Of a stretch of 64,000 nucleotides of DNA, positions 22,415-34,045 are shown one piece after another. The translations under genes and the position numbers were made by a program. The notes beneath the pieces are model-generated. The model was not told the DNA's origin, did no database searches, and saw only the letters and a program-made list of their open reading frames with translations. The DNA is from Acorus gramineus (taxonomy: Eukaryota > Streptophyta > Magnoliopsida > Acorales > Acoraceae): the NCBI GenBank assembly GCA_030737835.1, contig CM060853.1, positions 11,962,034 to 12,026,033 on the forward strand. The letters run 5' to 3'. Numbering within the stretch: the first letter of the stretch is position 1; every line of letters starts with the position of its first letter.

Positions 22415-22757
22415 TGTGAGTAGTGGTAGTGGTAGTGGTAGTCGCAGACGTAGGTGTGGTGGTGGTAGTAATGTTAGCATTCCAACGTTTTGGATTTATG
22501 GAAAAAAACCTGTTTTTGATCAACTGTGAGTAGCAGTGGTAGTCCTAGTAGTAGTAATAATGGTAATAATAGTAGTAGTGATAATGGCGGTGATGGTGGT
22601 GGTGGTGATGGTAGTGGTAGTACTGTTAGTGGTATTGGTGGTGGTTTTAGTGGTAGTGGTAATGGTCATAGTGGTGGTGGTGGTGGTAGTCATAGTCGTA
22701 GTCGTCGTAGTAATGTAGTATCATAGTAGTAGTAGTAGTGGTAGTAGTAGTAGTCGG
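22415..22757. repeat. Imperfect (GTA/GTG/GTC)n trinucleotide array
   Basis: About 340 bp of mixed GTA, GTG and GTC triplets (GGTAGTGGTAGT, GTGGTGGTGGT, GTAGTAGTAGT). It is interrupted by a 70-bp stretch similar to the preceding sequence (AACGTTTTGGATTTATGGAAAAAAACC at about 22,482 repeats 22,375-22,400). Open frames here encode Ser/Gly or Val runs and are not genes. Confidence 0.9.
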
Positions 22758-22863
22758 GATAGTAATTAACAATTGTGTGCATCAAAGGTGATTACAGATT
22801 GTTCACCGCCAAGTGAAATGTCTATAAAAATATTGAAGCCTTGATTTTCATTGTGCACAACCT

Positions 22864-22986
22864 ATGATTTTGGACCACATTGCAGAACTGGATGCAGATC
22901 TCCTTCGTGTTCTCCTCAGACGGTGCGCACCTCCTTGGAATAGCATTCAAGACTTGCCCCAACTAAGGTTATCTCCCATGACTCAG
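22864..22986 (+). pseudogene. Possible isolated exon, unrecognised
   Basis: An open stretch of about 41 codons (ILDHIAELDADLLRVLLRRC...) ending at CAG followed by GTACTTCC, a plausible splice donor. Its composition is more gene-like than the surroundings. I do not recognise the protein, and no partner exon was found downstream. It could be the 5' relic of a gene broken by the rearrangements that follow. Confidence 0.3.
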
Positions 22987-23139
22987 GTACTTCCATCCCC
23001 TGCACATGTTCACTATTTAACATATTGTGGCTTGTCCTCTCATGGCCAAAGCATTTTATTTTCTGAACAATGTGAAACACACAATGAGGAGAGACTTTAC
23101 TTTCGTTGACTAGTTTTATGGTTCATTTGAAAGTACTAT

Positions 23140-24060
23140 GAATATCATGTAAAAATGAAATTTTATCACGAGGATGTTCTAGTAGATTTTATGGGGCCCT
23201 TCTTAAAGTTGATAATTTGTACTGTGAGCGAGTGAGCTTCCTCAAATTTTTTTTATATTTTTAATCACACACTGTCTGATCACTGATGGATCTCTGCCTC
23301 TGAATGTTCATAGCACTGGTTAGTGGGTCACGAGGAATCTGGATTTAGCATTTCTCTTATGCATTAGGAACTGCATAAGCTGTCGATATAAATTAATTTT
23401 GTGGTTAGTGCGTCTTTTCAACCAGGAATTGCAGTTTCTGTTTAAACAATGGAATAAGAATCAAAGACTGTTTTTTCTTCCACCTGTTTGTTCGCATTCA
23501 TACGATAGATATAATGATCAGTACATCTTAAAAGATGCTTGAACAAGTTTAGTAACATCAACTATGAAAGATTATTGACCTACAATATTGACTACTCCAT
23601 GTTTCTTGGACCCTGGAGCATACATAGTCACTACTCCAACATGTATAATGCAGAGTTTTTGGAGATGAAAACCTTTCCATTAATATTTGAATTAATCATT
23701 TGAAACTCTTTTCATGTAGCAAAGCTAGGGACCGTTTGATTCTAATTGTTTTCAAATCCTCAGTGACTTATTTTACATGGCTCAAATTTTACAGGAAGAT
23801 GAAAACTTATTCTTTCGTCTGGGGATATTGAATTTAATTTTTGAAAAATGATTTCCATTGGTTAATTTTTTGCAAAAAAAAAGAAAAAAAATTACATTAA
23901 TTGAAGCTAAAATTTTGGATCCTTTGGCAAGCCGAAGAGTCCTTTGATTGATTTCTCTTTTCCTTATCAGTCACAGGCTCCATCAACTGTGACCATACAC
24001 AAACACAAGTCATCCCTATATGTATTGCGTGAGTGCTTGGATTGACTAAACCTTAACCAG
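23140..24060. repeat. Upstream block U, copy 1
   Basis: Non-coding block with ordered landmarks: TAGTAGATTTTATGGGG; GTCTGATCAC; CATAGCACTGGTTAGTGGGTCA; a CCAGGAATTGCAGTTTCTGTTTA stretch; CTCCATGTTTC; GAAAAATGATTTCCATTGG; TTTTGGATCCTTTGGCAAG; and CATCCCTATATGTATTGC. The same order recurs at 24,060-25,390 and, with losses, at 39,724-40,829 and 41,781-42,511. Confidence 0.8.
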
Positions 24061-25420
24061 GATTGGGAGATAACATGTTTTAGTAGATTTTATGGGGACC
24101 CTCTCAAAGTTCATTGTTTATATATATGTTGAAAGTAACTTCTCTGATGTTTCACATGCCTAATGATTTTCTACATGGATCATAATATTTGGGATTTTAG
24201 GCGTTGATTTAAAATTTGCACTTATATTGATGTACTATGATTGACATTTTTTAAGTACTTGAATTACAACTTAATTTAGAAGCGCATTTTGAGGAAACCT
24301 GAATGGTTTGTATGTGATGATGATTTGGTTAACATGCCTAAAGATACAAGCTGATAAGTGATAATTTTGTGCTGTCTGAGTGGGTGTCTTGTCTAAAATT
24401 TAAATTTTTTCCATACTAATGTCTGATCACAGATGGATATCTGTGAATGTGCCATCTGTGAATGTGCATAGCACTGGTTAGTGGGTCATGAGTAATCTGG
24501 ATCTAGCATCTCTTTTGCATTAGAAACTGCAGAAGCTGTTGATACAAATTAATTTTGTGGATAGTGTCTTTTTTCAACCAGGAATTGCAGTTTCTGTTTA
24601 CAGTTTTTTTTTTTCTGGGTCACCCATATAAGATCTGTTTAAAACATTAGAATAAAAATCAAATACTGTTTTATCTTCCGCCTGTTTGTTCGCATTCATA
24701 TGATAGATATAATTATCTGTGCATCTTTAAAGATGCATACTCACATCAATCATGAAAGATTATAGACCTACAATATTTAACACTCCATGTTTCATGGACC
24801 CTGGAACATATCTACTGAGTCACTACTCGAAGATGCATAATGCAGAGTTTTAGGAGATGAGAACCTTTCCATTATTATTTGAATTAATCATTTGAGACTC
24901 TTTTCATGTAGCAGCCCTTTGGTTCTGAGTATTTTCAAATCCTCAAGAAATTATTTTTCACGGATAAAATTTATAGGAAAAGGAAAACTAAATCTTTTGT
25001 TTGGGGATATTGAATTAACTTTACGAAAAATGATTTCCATTGGTTAATTTTTTGTAAAAAAAAAGAAGAAAATTTACATTAATTGAAGCTGCAATTTTGG
25101 ATCCTTTGGCAAGCCCGAAGAGTCTTTTGATTGATTCTTCTCATCTTTACCAGTCAAATACTCCCTCACCTGTGACCACACACAAGTCATCCCTATATGT
25201 ATTGCATGAGTGGTTGGGTTGACTAAACCTTAACCAGGATTGGGAGATCACATGTGTATCACTTCCAAGGCAAAATGGTCGTGGAATTTTGCCCCATGGT
25301 TGGAAAAAGCAAGAGGAAGTCTTCCACATTCCACATCATATTTCTAACTCCTCATTCACTCTAGGCCATGTTTGGCCAGTGGAATAGGTGGGGAGCAAGA
25401 TAAAATAGGGTGAATAAACT
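24061..25420. repeat. Upstream block U, copy 2 (tandem to copy 1)
   Basis: Direct tandem duplicate of the previous block at high similarity. Its end (CATGTGTATCACTTCCAAGG, CGTGGAATTTTGCCC, CACTCTAGGCCATGTTTGGCCAGTGGAATAGG) is the same sequence that lies upstream of the intact receptor kinase at 46,950-47,530. So the block is an ancestral upstream region of the kinase gene. Confidence 0.8.
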
Positions 25421-25928
25421 CAAAACGCTTTTCTAAAGAATAAGCGAGTATTAATTTTTACTAATAGATGAGAATAAGATGGTATTAATATTTCATGTTT
25501 CTCCTGAAATCATGTTATTCTACCTGAAGGGGATAGATACTTGATCTTTCAATCAAATGCTCCCAAGTTGAATCAAATCCACATAGAATATGATGAATAC
25601 GTGAAGTAGAGCCTACAAGACAAGACCTTCAGTCGTAACACCAGTTTGGTGCTTTCCATTAGCTTCAACGACTAAGTCAGTGGAGATCTTGAGATTTCAA
25701 AAAGAAAATCAAGATTGCTTGAAAGAAGCCCTGTATAATTTCACAGGGTGTACCCTCTTATTTATAAATGAATGATGACGGGCCTAACAAAATTTGTTGA
25801 TGTTGGCCAGATGGAGCTCCACTTGACAGTGTTTGACTTGGTCGTACGTGCTGGCAGTTATTTTGGTTAAATTAAGACTTTCCATATGCCTTCTCTAAAC
25901 TCAGTCTACTTGTTTAATCCATGGATAT
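25421..25928. other. Non-coding flank of the gypsy insertion
   Basis: No feature recognised. It ends in the GATAT target site (25,924-25,928) of the Tat element. Confidence 0.5.
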
Positions 25929-26436
25929 TGGACGGTCGGAAATTGACTATCCGGGTTCGGGTCGCCAAGATCCGTTTGCTCCGCTCTTCCCTGTCTCCTC
26001 CTTGGCACGGCTGGCTTCCCCCTCTCTAGGGTGTGGTGGATATGGGGATCAAGTCATACGTAGTTCCCTATTTATAATATTTTTTAGGATGTGGAGATCA
26101 CATCCTTATGGATTAGATGGGATCCCAGATCATGGTCTTCAATACAATCCAATAGAGATTGACCTTACCCACACCCCAGATTTGCAAGGATTCAGGGGTT
26201 GATCTACTCATTGATCATATCCCTAGGCATTTTAGTGGATCAGGATTATGATGAATCTAGATTTACTGGATTTATCCTATCAGGGAGGTCAATAAGTTTG
26301 ACTGGATTAAGATTTTGACCGGTGGACGGGCCGGATCCACTATGGTAGGTGATCCGGGTCGTGGGCCGCCCTTAGACGGATCGTGGGTCGCCGCTTCGTG
26401 GAGTTTGACGGATGGGCCTTATTTTTGGGCCCTACA
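25929..26436 (-). repeat. Tat 3' LTR
   Basis: 508 bp. Minus-strand ends TGTAGGGCCC..CCGTCCA. Compared with the 5' LTR it lacks about 67 bp near the GGTGTGGTGGATA point. Upstream on the minus strand is a purine-rich AGAAAAAGGGCGCATC that can serve as polypurine tract. Confidence 0.9.
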
Positions 26437-26459
26437 GATGCGCCCTTTTTCTACCTGAT

Positions 26460-26890
26460 TGGGATTGAAGGCCTCCCGGTCTGGTGGAAAAATACTCCCT
26501 GGAGTGACACATGGCGGGTGGTCAAGCCGATCCAAGGAGTGCTCTTGCGTTGGGTTCTGTGCGTTTCTTTATCGCGGCGACTCGTAGGGTTTCGAGAGAC
26601 TATCGTCGACTGGGTTGTTCGCGTCTCGAGGCATGGGTTCTCGAGGGAGTTATGGCGTTCGGTCGCGTCGGCTATCCGCTCGTTGATCGCGAAGTGATGG
26701 TTTCCTAGGGAATTAACGCCTGCCTCTATCTTGAGCCATCGTTCGGGGGGCTTGTCGCCTCGTCTCGAGGTGCCTTAACGCTCGGGCGACATTAGCTGAC
26801 ACATGGATGGGCGAGCAAGTGCTCAAAGATCGGGACAGTCGTCGCCTTCGCTATAAATGAAGGTGAGGGGAGGCTGGCCGAACCATCACT

Positions 26891-26925
<35 letters not shown>

Positions 26926-28500
26926 CACCCTCGTTTCCTCGTTTGTCTTCCATGGCCGGACTTCTGAGAGATGTGTTCAACAGGAGGGTTCGCTACACCT
27001 CCAGAATTTAGGACGGGGTGGGGCTCTGTCCGGGAGAGGTGTACTTCTCTCACCATCACCTTTCCGTCATTCACCTCCACCTTCACCCTCTGATTCCCAC
27101 CTTCCTCACCTGCTTTGGCCTTGCGCCGCTCCAGGTGCATCCGAATGTTTTTCGGATACTGCACACGGCGCTCTATTTGAACGAGACGCGGGGGTTCGAC
27201 CTTGGGATTGCCGAGGTCATGTACTGCTATTGCTTCGTGGTGTGCCCGCACGAGAGGTAGCGCTTCTACTTTGTCGTCAATGGACGGTGTTGCCTCATGT
27301 TCTCGCTTCCGAACGTCGATCGGAGGTGGAAGGAAGAGGTCATTGCCCTGGGTGGGGCGTTGCAATGGCCGATCTGTGGTGTGCCGCCCATGCCCACGTG
27401 GTTTGGGAATTATGGCACTCACACGCCCCCTTTCTTTTCTTTTTTCTGAGCTAAATAAACAAATTTGTAAAAGTACATCAAAGTCGCCTGAAAGTTCTCG
27501 TTGAATTCCCTTTTATCCCCCGTAAGGGGGAATCCCCGAAGGGGGCCAAAGCCTCGTAGAGCCTACATTACCCCGTAAGGGGAAACCCTCGGAGAAACAA
27601 CGCGAATGTTGACATGACCAAACTGATTTAGTAAACCTCTGTAATAAGAAGAAGAATGAATGGCTAGGAAGAAGAAATCTCTACTATTATGTGAATGATA
27701 AGGAAAACGAAGACTAACGTATGATGTCAGAGTTTGAGTTGCATCTTTGAGTCGACCAAAGGAGTTAGGCTATAGAGTGAGGTGCAAGAAGAAGCTTAGT
27801 AAGGTGTTTTAACATCCCCTTTTTTTGATATAAAAATTCTATGAATATAGCTAGGACTTTCTGCCTAAATGAACCGTGTTTATGGATGAGTAAGAAAAGA
27901 GAGACCTCAATGGTCTTTTGAGTCTTACGTGCATGCTACTATGCAATGCAGGACGTGTCGATCTGGGTAGGGAGTTGTCGGCCCGAGCCCATTTTATGGA
28001 TCTGATGGCTATTCCGGCCATCGAGACTCTCGTTTGGTCCGCCTCGTTCCTCTCGTCGATCGACGCGCACACCCCAATGGCTGACGTCGAAGGGTTGCCG
28101 GCGTTGTCCCGTGCATGGAGACCGCCAGTGGATGAGGGTCCGTCGAGAGTTGGTGGTCGTCGTCCGAGCGCGGACCCTGAGTCCTCTTCCAGGGAGGAGG
28201 GGGAGGACGATGACGAGATCGACTGGGACTTTGAAGACGTCGAAGACCCTGCTTCAGCCAAACCCATCCCTGCTCCTAGGGTGCCTTCGCCAGGTGCCCT
28301 TGCCCGCGCCGAAGAGTCGGTGATGCGCATCGTGGCTAGGATATCGCAACTGGAGGCCGAGTGTGACAAGTACCGGCGTTTGGCCGCGTACTGGCAGTTG
28401 CGGGCATTGGAGCGAGAGGCGTCCGAGGGCGATCTTGAGGGCCACGTCGACGCTGGTCTGAGGGTGACTTGCGCAAGGAGCTTCCGTGAGGGCTAGGATT
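26460..28500 (+). pseudogene. Antisense extra ORF of the Tat element (putative gypsy-type transposon protein)
   Basis: Plus strand, opposite to gag-pol, between integrase and the 3' LTR. Translation near 27,080-27,360 gives the motif order of the plant 'putative gypsy type transposon' domain (Pfam Transposase_28): PLIPTFLTCFGLAPLQVHPN, FRILHTALYLNETRG, YCFVVCPHE, RFYFVVNGRCCLMFSLPN and WKEEVIAL. An in-frame TAG (27,258-27,260) cuts this domain. The 27,918-28,496 frame (192 aa) supplies an acidic Ser/Glu/Asp region and a C-terminal coiled-coil-like stretch (ESVMRIVARISQLEAECDKYRRL). Introns may separate the pieces. The function of such antisense ORFs is unknown. Confidence 0.75.
26892..26923. 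repeat. (CT)n microsatellite
   Basis: About 16 CT units at the start of the antisense ORF region, in its probable 5' untranslated part. Confidence 0.95.
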
Positions 28501-28999
28501 CTACCAGCTTGCCTGAGGGGCATCCGCATCGTCGCCACCCAGACTCCGTCGACGTGGCTGAGGGTTTCGGTCTGAGGGAGTACCCTGAGCTCCCCTCTCA
28601 GTGCCGTTATCGTCTGAGTGGTGCTCGACGATGGTGGTAGTTTATCTTTCCTCTTTGTAATAGATATAGGAAAATATCAATAAAAAGGAATTTCGTTATT
28701 CCAGTTCGTACCTTTATTTGAATTGTGTACGACCCGTCCTTGTTTCATTGTGTGGGTCTTGAGGGAGATTCGGATTAGGAACGATCAAAGCCTCGTTCTG
28801 CCCCCCTGGGCCCGTCAGTGATCCAGCCCCCGAGTTGAACAGGTTCCCAGGCTTGCTTGCCGTGGAGTTTCCCGGGTCGTGTTCTTGGCAAGTCATGAGT
28901 CGTTCCCTTATCGCAAATCATGTAAACGACGCAGCTTGTGGAGTTTTCGTGTAGTACCCCTGGCTTGAACCGTGAGAATGGTGTGGCACTATGGGGTTC

Positions 29000-29830
29000 T
29001 TCCCCCTGGCTTGAACCGGCTTGCGGCGTCACCCTTAGGGGCATTCTGCTTATCCCTGGCTTGAACCGACTAACGGCGTTGCCCTATGGGAAGCAGTGGG
29101 TCGGGTCCCTAGCTTGAACCGACTAACGGCATCACCCTATGGGACCCTATGAGTTGAATCTCTAGCTTGAACCGACTAACGGCGTCGCCCTATGGGATTG
29201 TATGGGTCGGGTCCCTGGCTTGAACCGACTAACGGCGTCGCCCTATGGGACCCTATGAGTTGAATCCCTGGATTGAACCGACTAACGGCGTCACCCTATG
29301 AGATTGTATGGGTTGAGTCCCTGACTTGAATCGACTAATGGCGTCGCCCTATGGGACCCTATGAGTTGAATCCCTGGATTGAACCGACTAACGGCGTCAC
29401 CCTATGAGATTGTATGGGTCGGGTCCCTAGCTTGAACCGACTAATGGTGTCGCCCTATGGGACCCTATGAGTTGAATCCCTGGCTTGAATCGACTAACGG
29501 CGTCACCCTATGGGATTGTATGGGTTGGGTCCCTGGCTTGGACCGACTACGATGTCACCCTATGGGACCCTATGAGTTGAATCCCTGGCTTGAACCGAAT
29601 AGCGGCGTCACCCTATGGGATTGTATGAGTCGGGTCCCTGGCTTGAACTGACTAACGGCATCGCCCTATGGGACCCTATGAGTTGAATCCCTGGCTTGAA
29701 CCGACTAACGGCGTCACCCTATGGGATTGTATGGGTCGGGTCCTTGGCTTGAACCGACTAATGGCGTCGCCCTATGGGACCTTCCCCCTCCCTCCGGCTT
29801 GAACCGGCTGGCTGCGTCACCCTTGGAGGG
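29000..29830. repeat. 53-bp tandem array in the Tat 3' untranslated region
   Basis: About 15 units of a 53-bp monomer containing TGGCTTGAACCGACTAACGG and CACCCTATGGGA. Two alternating versions give a 106-bp dimer: one ends GACCCTATGAGTTGAATC, the other ATTGTATGGGTCGGGTC. The edge units at 28,970-29,060 and 29,780-29,830 are diverged (CCGGCTTGCGG). Start-to-start distances measured at 29,111, 29,164 and 29,217 are exactly 53. Confidence 0.95.
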
Positions 29831-30109
29831 AGTTTTGTTGGTCCGTATTTGACCACGTGTATGGCAAACGAATGCACTATTCCCATCGTACGCGCAGTTA
29901 GACCCAGTTTGATATGTCTTTTCCGTGGCCGGTCGTATCGAGGTAGGCGGCAATCACTTGCCAGGTCCTACCTGCGGATGTGCGTGCTCGGCCATATATT
30001 GAATAGAGATTTATAAACATTCATCCATATTTAGAACACACAAGAGTAAACTAAATTAATGAATTGAACATAAATAGTCTCTAAACATTATTTAATAAAG
30101 TCACCCATC

Positions 30110-31418
30110 CTACACGTAGTATTTTCTCAAGTTCATAGCATTCCATGACGTCAGTATGGGTATCTTACGAGGTCCGACTGTGCAAAGTCTGTATGCCCCC
30201 TTTCCATAAGCCTCCACTACTTCGTACGGACCTTCCCAGGTGGCCCTGAGCTTTCCTGCGTTAAGCTCACGAGTGTTGTCGGTGACACGTTGAAGCACGC
30301 ACTCACCGGGCATGAACGATCGGGGGCGCACCTTTCGGTTGAAGTGGAGGGCTTGCTATCGTTGGTAGGCAGCCAAGTGGATGAGGGCAGCTTCCCCACA
30401 TTCCTCGAGCAAGGCAATGTTTTGGGTGAGGGATGCATCGTTCTGTTTGGAGTCAGTGAGTGAGCTTCATAGAGCTGGGAGGCCAACCTCAGTGGGGATG
30501 ACCGCCTCTGTTCCGTAGGTGAGGGCGTATGGGATTTCCCCTGTGGGCTTTCTTCGGGCGGTATGGTACGCCCAAAGGACTCCCAAGAGTTCCTCAAGCC
30601 ATCGCCATTTTCGGTCTTCAAGCCTCTTTTTTTAAGCTATTGAAGACAGTGCGGTTGGTGACCTCAGCCTGCCCATTCCCTTTCGGGTATGCATGGGAGG
30701 AGAACCGCTGCCGGATGCCATACTTCTCACAAAACTCACGGACAGGAGCGTTTGTGAATTGTGCCCTGTTGTCCGCAAACACAGTCTTGGGTACCCCGAA
30801 CCTGCAAATAATGTGCTTCCATAAGAAATTTTGGACGTCGGAGTGCTTCACGGTCTTGTAGGCCTCCACCTCGACTCACTTAGTGAAGTAGTCTGTTGCT
30901 AGGAGCACGTACCTCTTTCCTCCCGCAGCTACCGGGAACGGTCTGGCTATGTCCATTCCCCATTATGCGAAGGGCCATGGGATGGTGAGGGCGTGTAGAT
31001 CCTCGGCCGAGAGGTGTATGAGGGGGGCATGCAACTGGCACTACTTGCACTGGCGCGCGAAATCGAGGGCGTCTTTTCGAAGCATTGGCCAGTAGTATCT
31101 TTGAGTCAAGATCCAGTGGGCCAATGACCGCCTGGAAGAATGATCACCGCAAGATCCTTCATGAATTTCCGCCATTAGGGGCTCAGCTTCATTTTTAGCG
31201 AGGCATCTCAAGAACAGTCTGTTCCTGTTGCGTCGATGGAGCACCTTGTCAATGATTGAGTACCTTGCGGAGCGACGCCTCACCTTGAGGGCTTCGGTGG
31301 CGTCTACAGGCAGGGTTCCGTCCCGAATGAAGGCTTCGATCTCATCCATCCGGCAAGGAGTCTCTTGTTGAATTGCCTCGACCAAGGGGGCAAGATCGAT
31401 GGAAGGGTGCTCGAGCAC
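30110..31418 (-). pseudogene. Tat integrase
   Basis: The minus strand begins with an H2C2 zinc-finger segment near 31,170-31,041 (EIHEGSCGDHSSRRSL, QRYYWPML, ARQCK). The catalytic core follows, with VFADNRAQF and GNGQAEVTNRT carrying the second Asp and the Glu of the DDE triad. The C-terminal module contains GKLRATWEGPYEVVEAYG, like the GPY/F fold. A TGA near 30,870 sits where a Trp is usual (after TDYFTK), and the frame changes between 30,618 and 30,331. It is therefore inactive. Confidence 0.85.
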
Positions 31419-31421
31419 TTC

Positions 31422-33160
31422 TTAATGAACCCAATACCTACCTTCGTCGGTGGTTGATGTGGCGAGGGAGTCAGCTGCAACGTTGTCACTTCTCGGGAGG
31501 TAATGAACCTCAAATCCGAAGAATTTCCTTAGACAGCTCAGTCGCCATGTGTTGGTACCTTCCATCCTCGGATCCTTGGCGGCGTAGGTACCATCGACCT
31601 GTAAAACCACCAATTGAGAGTCGCAATATACGCGCAAGTACCTAGCATGGAGTGCCTTGGTGAGTTGAAGCCCAACTAGTAGGGCCTCATACTCGGCAAC
31701 GTTATTGGACGCGGTGAAACTGAGTCTGAGACTGTTCAAGCTTGGTCTCGTCGGGTGTATGGATTACGATCCCGGCTCCGTGCCCTTCGTGGTTGGACGC
31801 ACCATCGACATGTAAGGTCCACCAGTCCAGGAGGTGCAGAGGATTGTCGAGCTCGGCCACCGATGACTCCATCTCGTCTGAGGGATCAAATTCAAGGAGG
31901 AAGTTCGCCACCACTTGGCCTTTTATCGCGACCCAAGGCTTGTAATCGATATCAAATGGTGATAATTTGATCGTCCATTTCGCTGTGCATCTGTACAAAT
32001 TTGGCTTATGAAGGAACACGCGAATAGGGTGTGAGGTGAGGACGACGATGCGATGCGCCCCAAAGTAGTGCCGCAACCTCCGTTTGGTTACTACAAGCGC
32101 GATAATGAGCTTCTCGATCGGGGAGTAACGACTCTCAGCGTCTGTCATGGATTTACTGGTATAAAACATGGGACGTTGCTGACCCTGATCTTCGCCGAAC
32201 AGAGCCGTGCTCAAGGAGATGGTTGAAACCGCGAGGTACAAATAGAGCTCCTCCCCCTCGACTGGGACCGAGAGAATCGGCGGCCAAATGAGGTGCTCCT
32301 TGAGCTCACGGAATGCAACTTGTTGCGCCTCCCCCCACTCCATTCCCCTGCCCGCCTTGACAGCCTGGAAGAACGGGTGGTAGCGGTCTGAGAGACTGGA
32401 GATGAACCGTGCGAGTGCCGTGACACGTCCCGTTATCACCTGCACATCCTCTACCGATTTCGACGAAGGGGACTCGCGAAGTTCCCGGATTTTTATTTGG
32501 CTGGACTCTATCCCTTGTCGGTGTACGATGTGACCCAAAAAATGTCCGGAGGAGACCTCGAAGGAGCACTTTGCAGGGTTTAGCTTCAGACGATGCGTTC
32601 TAAGGGTTTCAAAAACCTCTGCCAAATGGTTTAGGTGATCATGGTGAGAATGGCTCTTCACAACCGTATCGTCGATGTAAACTTCGACGGTTCGGCCGAT
32701 GAGGTTGCGGAAGACTTTGTTCACCAATCGCTGAAACGTGGCTCCGATGTTCTTCAACCCAAACGGCATGACCTTAAACCAGTAGAGCCCACGCTCAGTG
32801 ATGAACGCCGTCTTCTCCTGGTCCGCTGGGTGTAGGGGGATCTGGTTATACCCTGAATAGGCATCCAAGAAGGATAGGCGCTGAGATGTGGCTATGGCGT
32901 CGACGAGCTGGTCGATCTTGGGAAGGGGATAACCATCCTTCGGGCACGCCTTGTTCAGGTTGACGAAGTCAATGCAGACTCTCCATTTACCATTCTTCTT
33001 TTCCACGAGAACGACATTCGAGATCAAATCAGGGTATTGAACTTCACGGATGAATCCGGCCTCGAGGAGACGATCGACTTCGTCCGATATGATCTTGTTA
33101 CGTTCGGGGGTGAAGCACCGCTGATTTTGTCTGACAGGGGTTGAGCCCGAGCGGACGTTG
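31422..33160 (-). CDS. Tat reverse transcriptase, RNase H and second (archaeal-like) RNase H
   Basis: The longest frame (33,027-31,702) starts mid-domain and continues upstream with FIREVQYPD. RT blocks: NVVLVEKKNGKWRVCIDF, LNKACPKDGYPLP, FLDAYSGYNQIPLHP, KTAFITERGLYWFKVMPFGL and catalytic YIDD. The gypsy RNase H follows (LYLYLAVSTISLSTALF, KSMTDAESRYSPIEKL). A second RNase H begins WTLHVDGASNHEGHGAG near 31,810. It continues in another frame (31,739-31,422) with ASNNVAEYEALLVGL, RVYCDSQLVV and ADSLATS. The dual RNase H is typical of Tat elements. The frame change inside the second RNase H suggests decay. Confidence 0.9.
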
Positions 33161-33489
33161 AGCTAGTGGACAAGGACTGATGGGTCGATCCCAGGCATAT
33201 CGCTATGTGTCCAAGCAAACACTTCTTGGTTGGCCCGCAGAGGGTTAGCAGGGTGTCCTTGTCCTCAAGGGGAAGAAGACTCCCTATTTGAACGGTCCTG
33301 TCAGTGGCGAGTGTATCTAACAGGATGGACTCGACCGACTCAAGAGTGGGAGCTCGGGTTCTTCCTCCACGAAAGCCAGCGCCCACTTCGGTGGCCGGTT
33401 GGCTAATTGCTATGATGGCGGGGGAGGATCATCTCGAGGTAGCGGAACGGCTGCATTTGATGCAATTGAGCAGCAACGCCTTGCTGTGA

Positions 33490-33949
33490 CCTAATCGCCA
33501 CGGATGTCGATGATTGAGTGACTGTCTTTGGCTAGGCAGCGCATAACTTGGTGTAAGGTTGACGACACGCCCTCCATGCGGTGAATCCAATCTCTCCCCA
33601 TAATGGCGTTGTAAGCCGAGGGGGAGTCCACTACGATGAAGTCGACGTCGAGGGTGCGGTCGGCTGCGTTGACCGGAAGGGTCACTACTCCAACCAGTGT
33701 AATCCTCTTCCCATCGAATCCGGCTAGGGGTGGACTCTAGCGTTGTATGATCTCAATGTCTAAACCCATCCGGTTAAAGGCACTGAGGAAAAGGACATCG
33801 GCGCCACTTCCTCCATCGATCATGATCCTTTGAACCTGACAATTGCAGATAAAGAGGGTAACAACCAATGGGTCAGAGTGGGGAAGAAGTACCTCTTCCA
33901 GATCGTGCGGGTCGAATCGGATGGAGTGAATTTTGAGTGCTTTTCCCAA
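33490..33949 (-). pseudogene. Tat aspartic protease
   Basis: Two fragments. The first (33,949-33,737) has IMIDGGSGADVLFLSAF, where DGGS corresponds to the catalytic D-[T/S/G]-G triplet usual for plant Tat proteases. The second (33,685-33,491) has FIVVDSPSAYNAIMGRDWIH, the second conserved region. A stop or frame change lies between them. Confidence 0.85.
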
Positions 33950-34045
33950 ATCTGGGCTCGACCTCTTGTTCAGTCTTCTGGGCGTACCTTCCCCTGGGGC
34001 TGCTTTTGACAGACCTTCCCCTGGGGCTGCTTTTGACAGACCTGG

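Noticed and set aside
22526..22726. 66-aa Ser/Gly-rich ORF
   Set aside because: A translation of the trinucleotide repeat; no start context or conservation.
29457..29651. 64-aa ORF with repeated MGPYELNPWLE segments
   Set aside because: It simply translates two dimers of the 53-bp tandem array.
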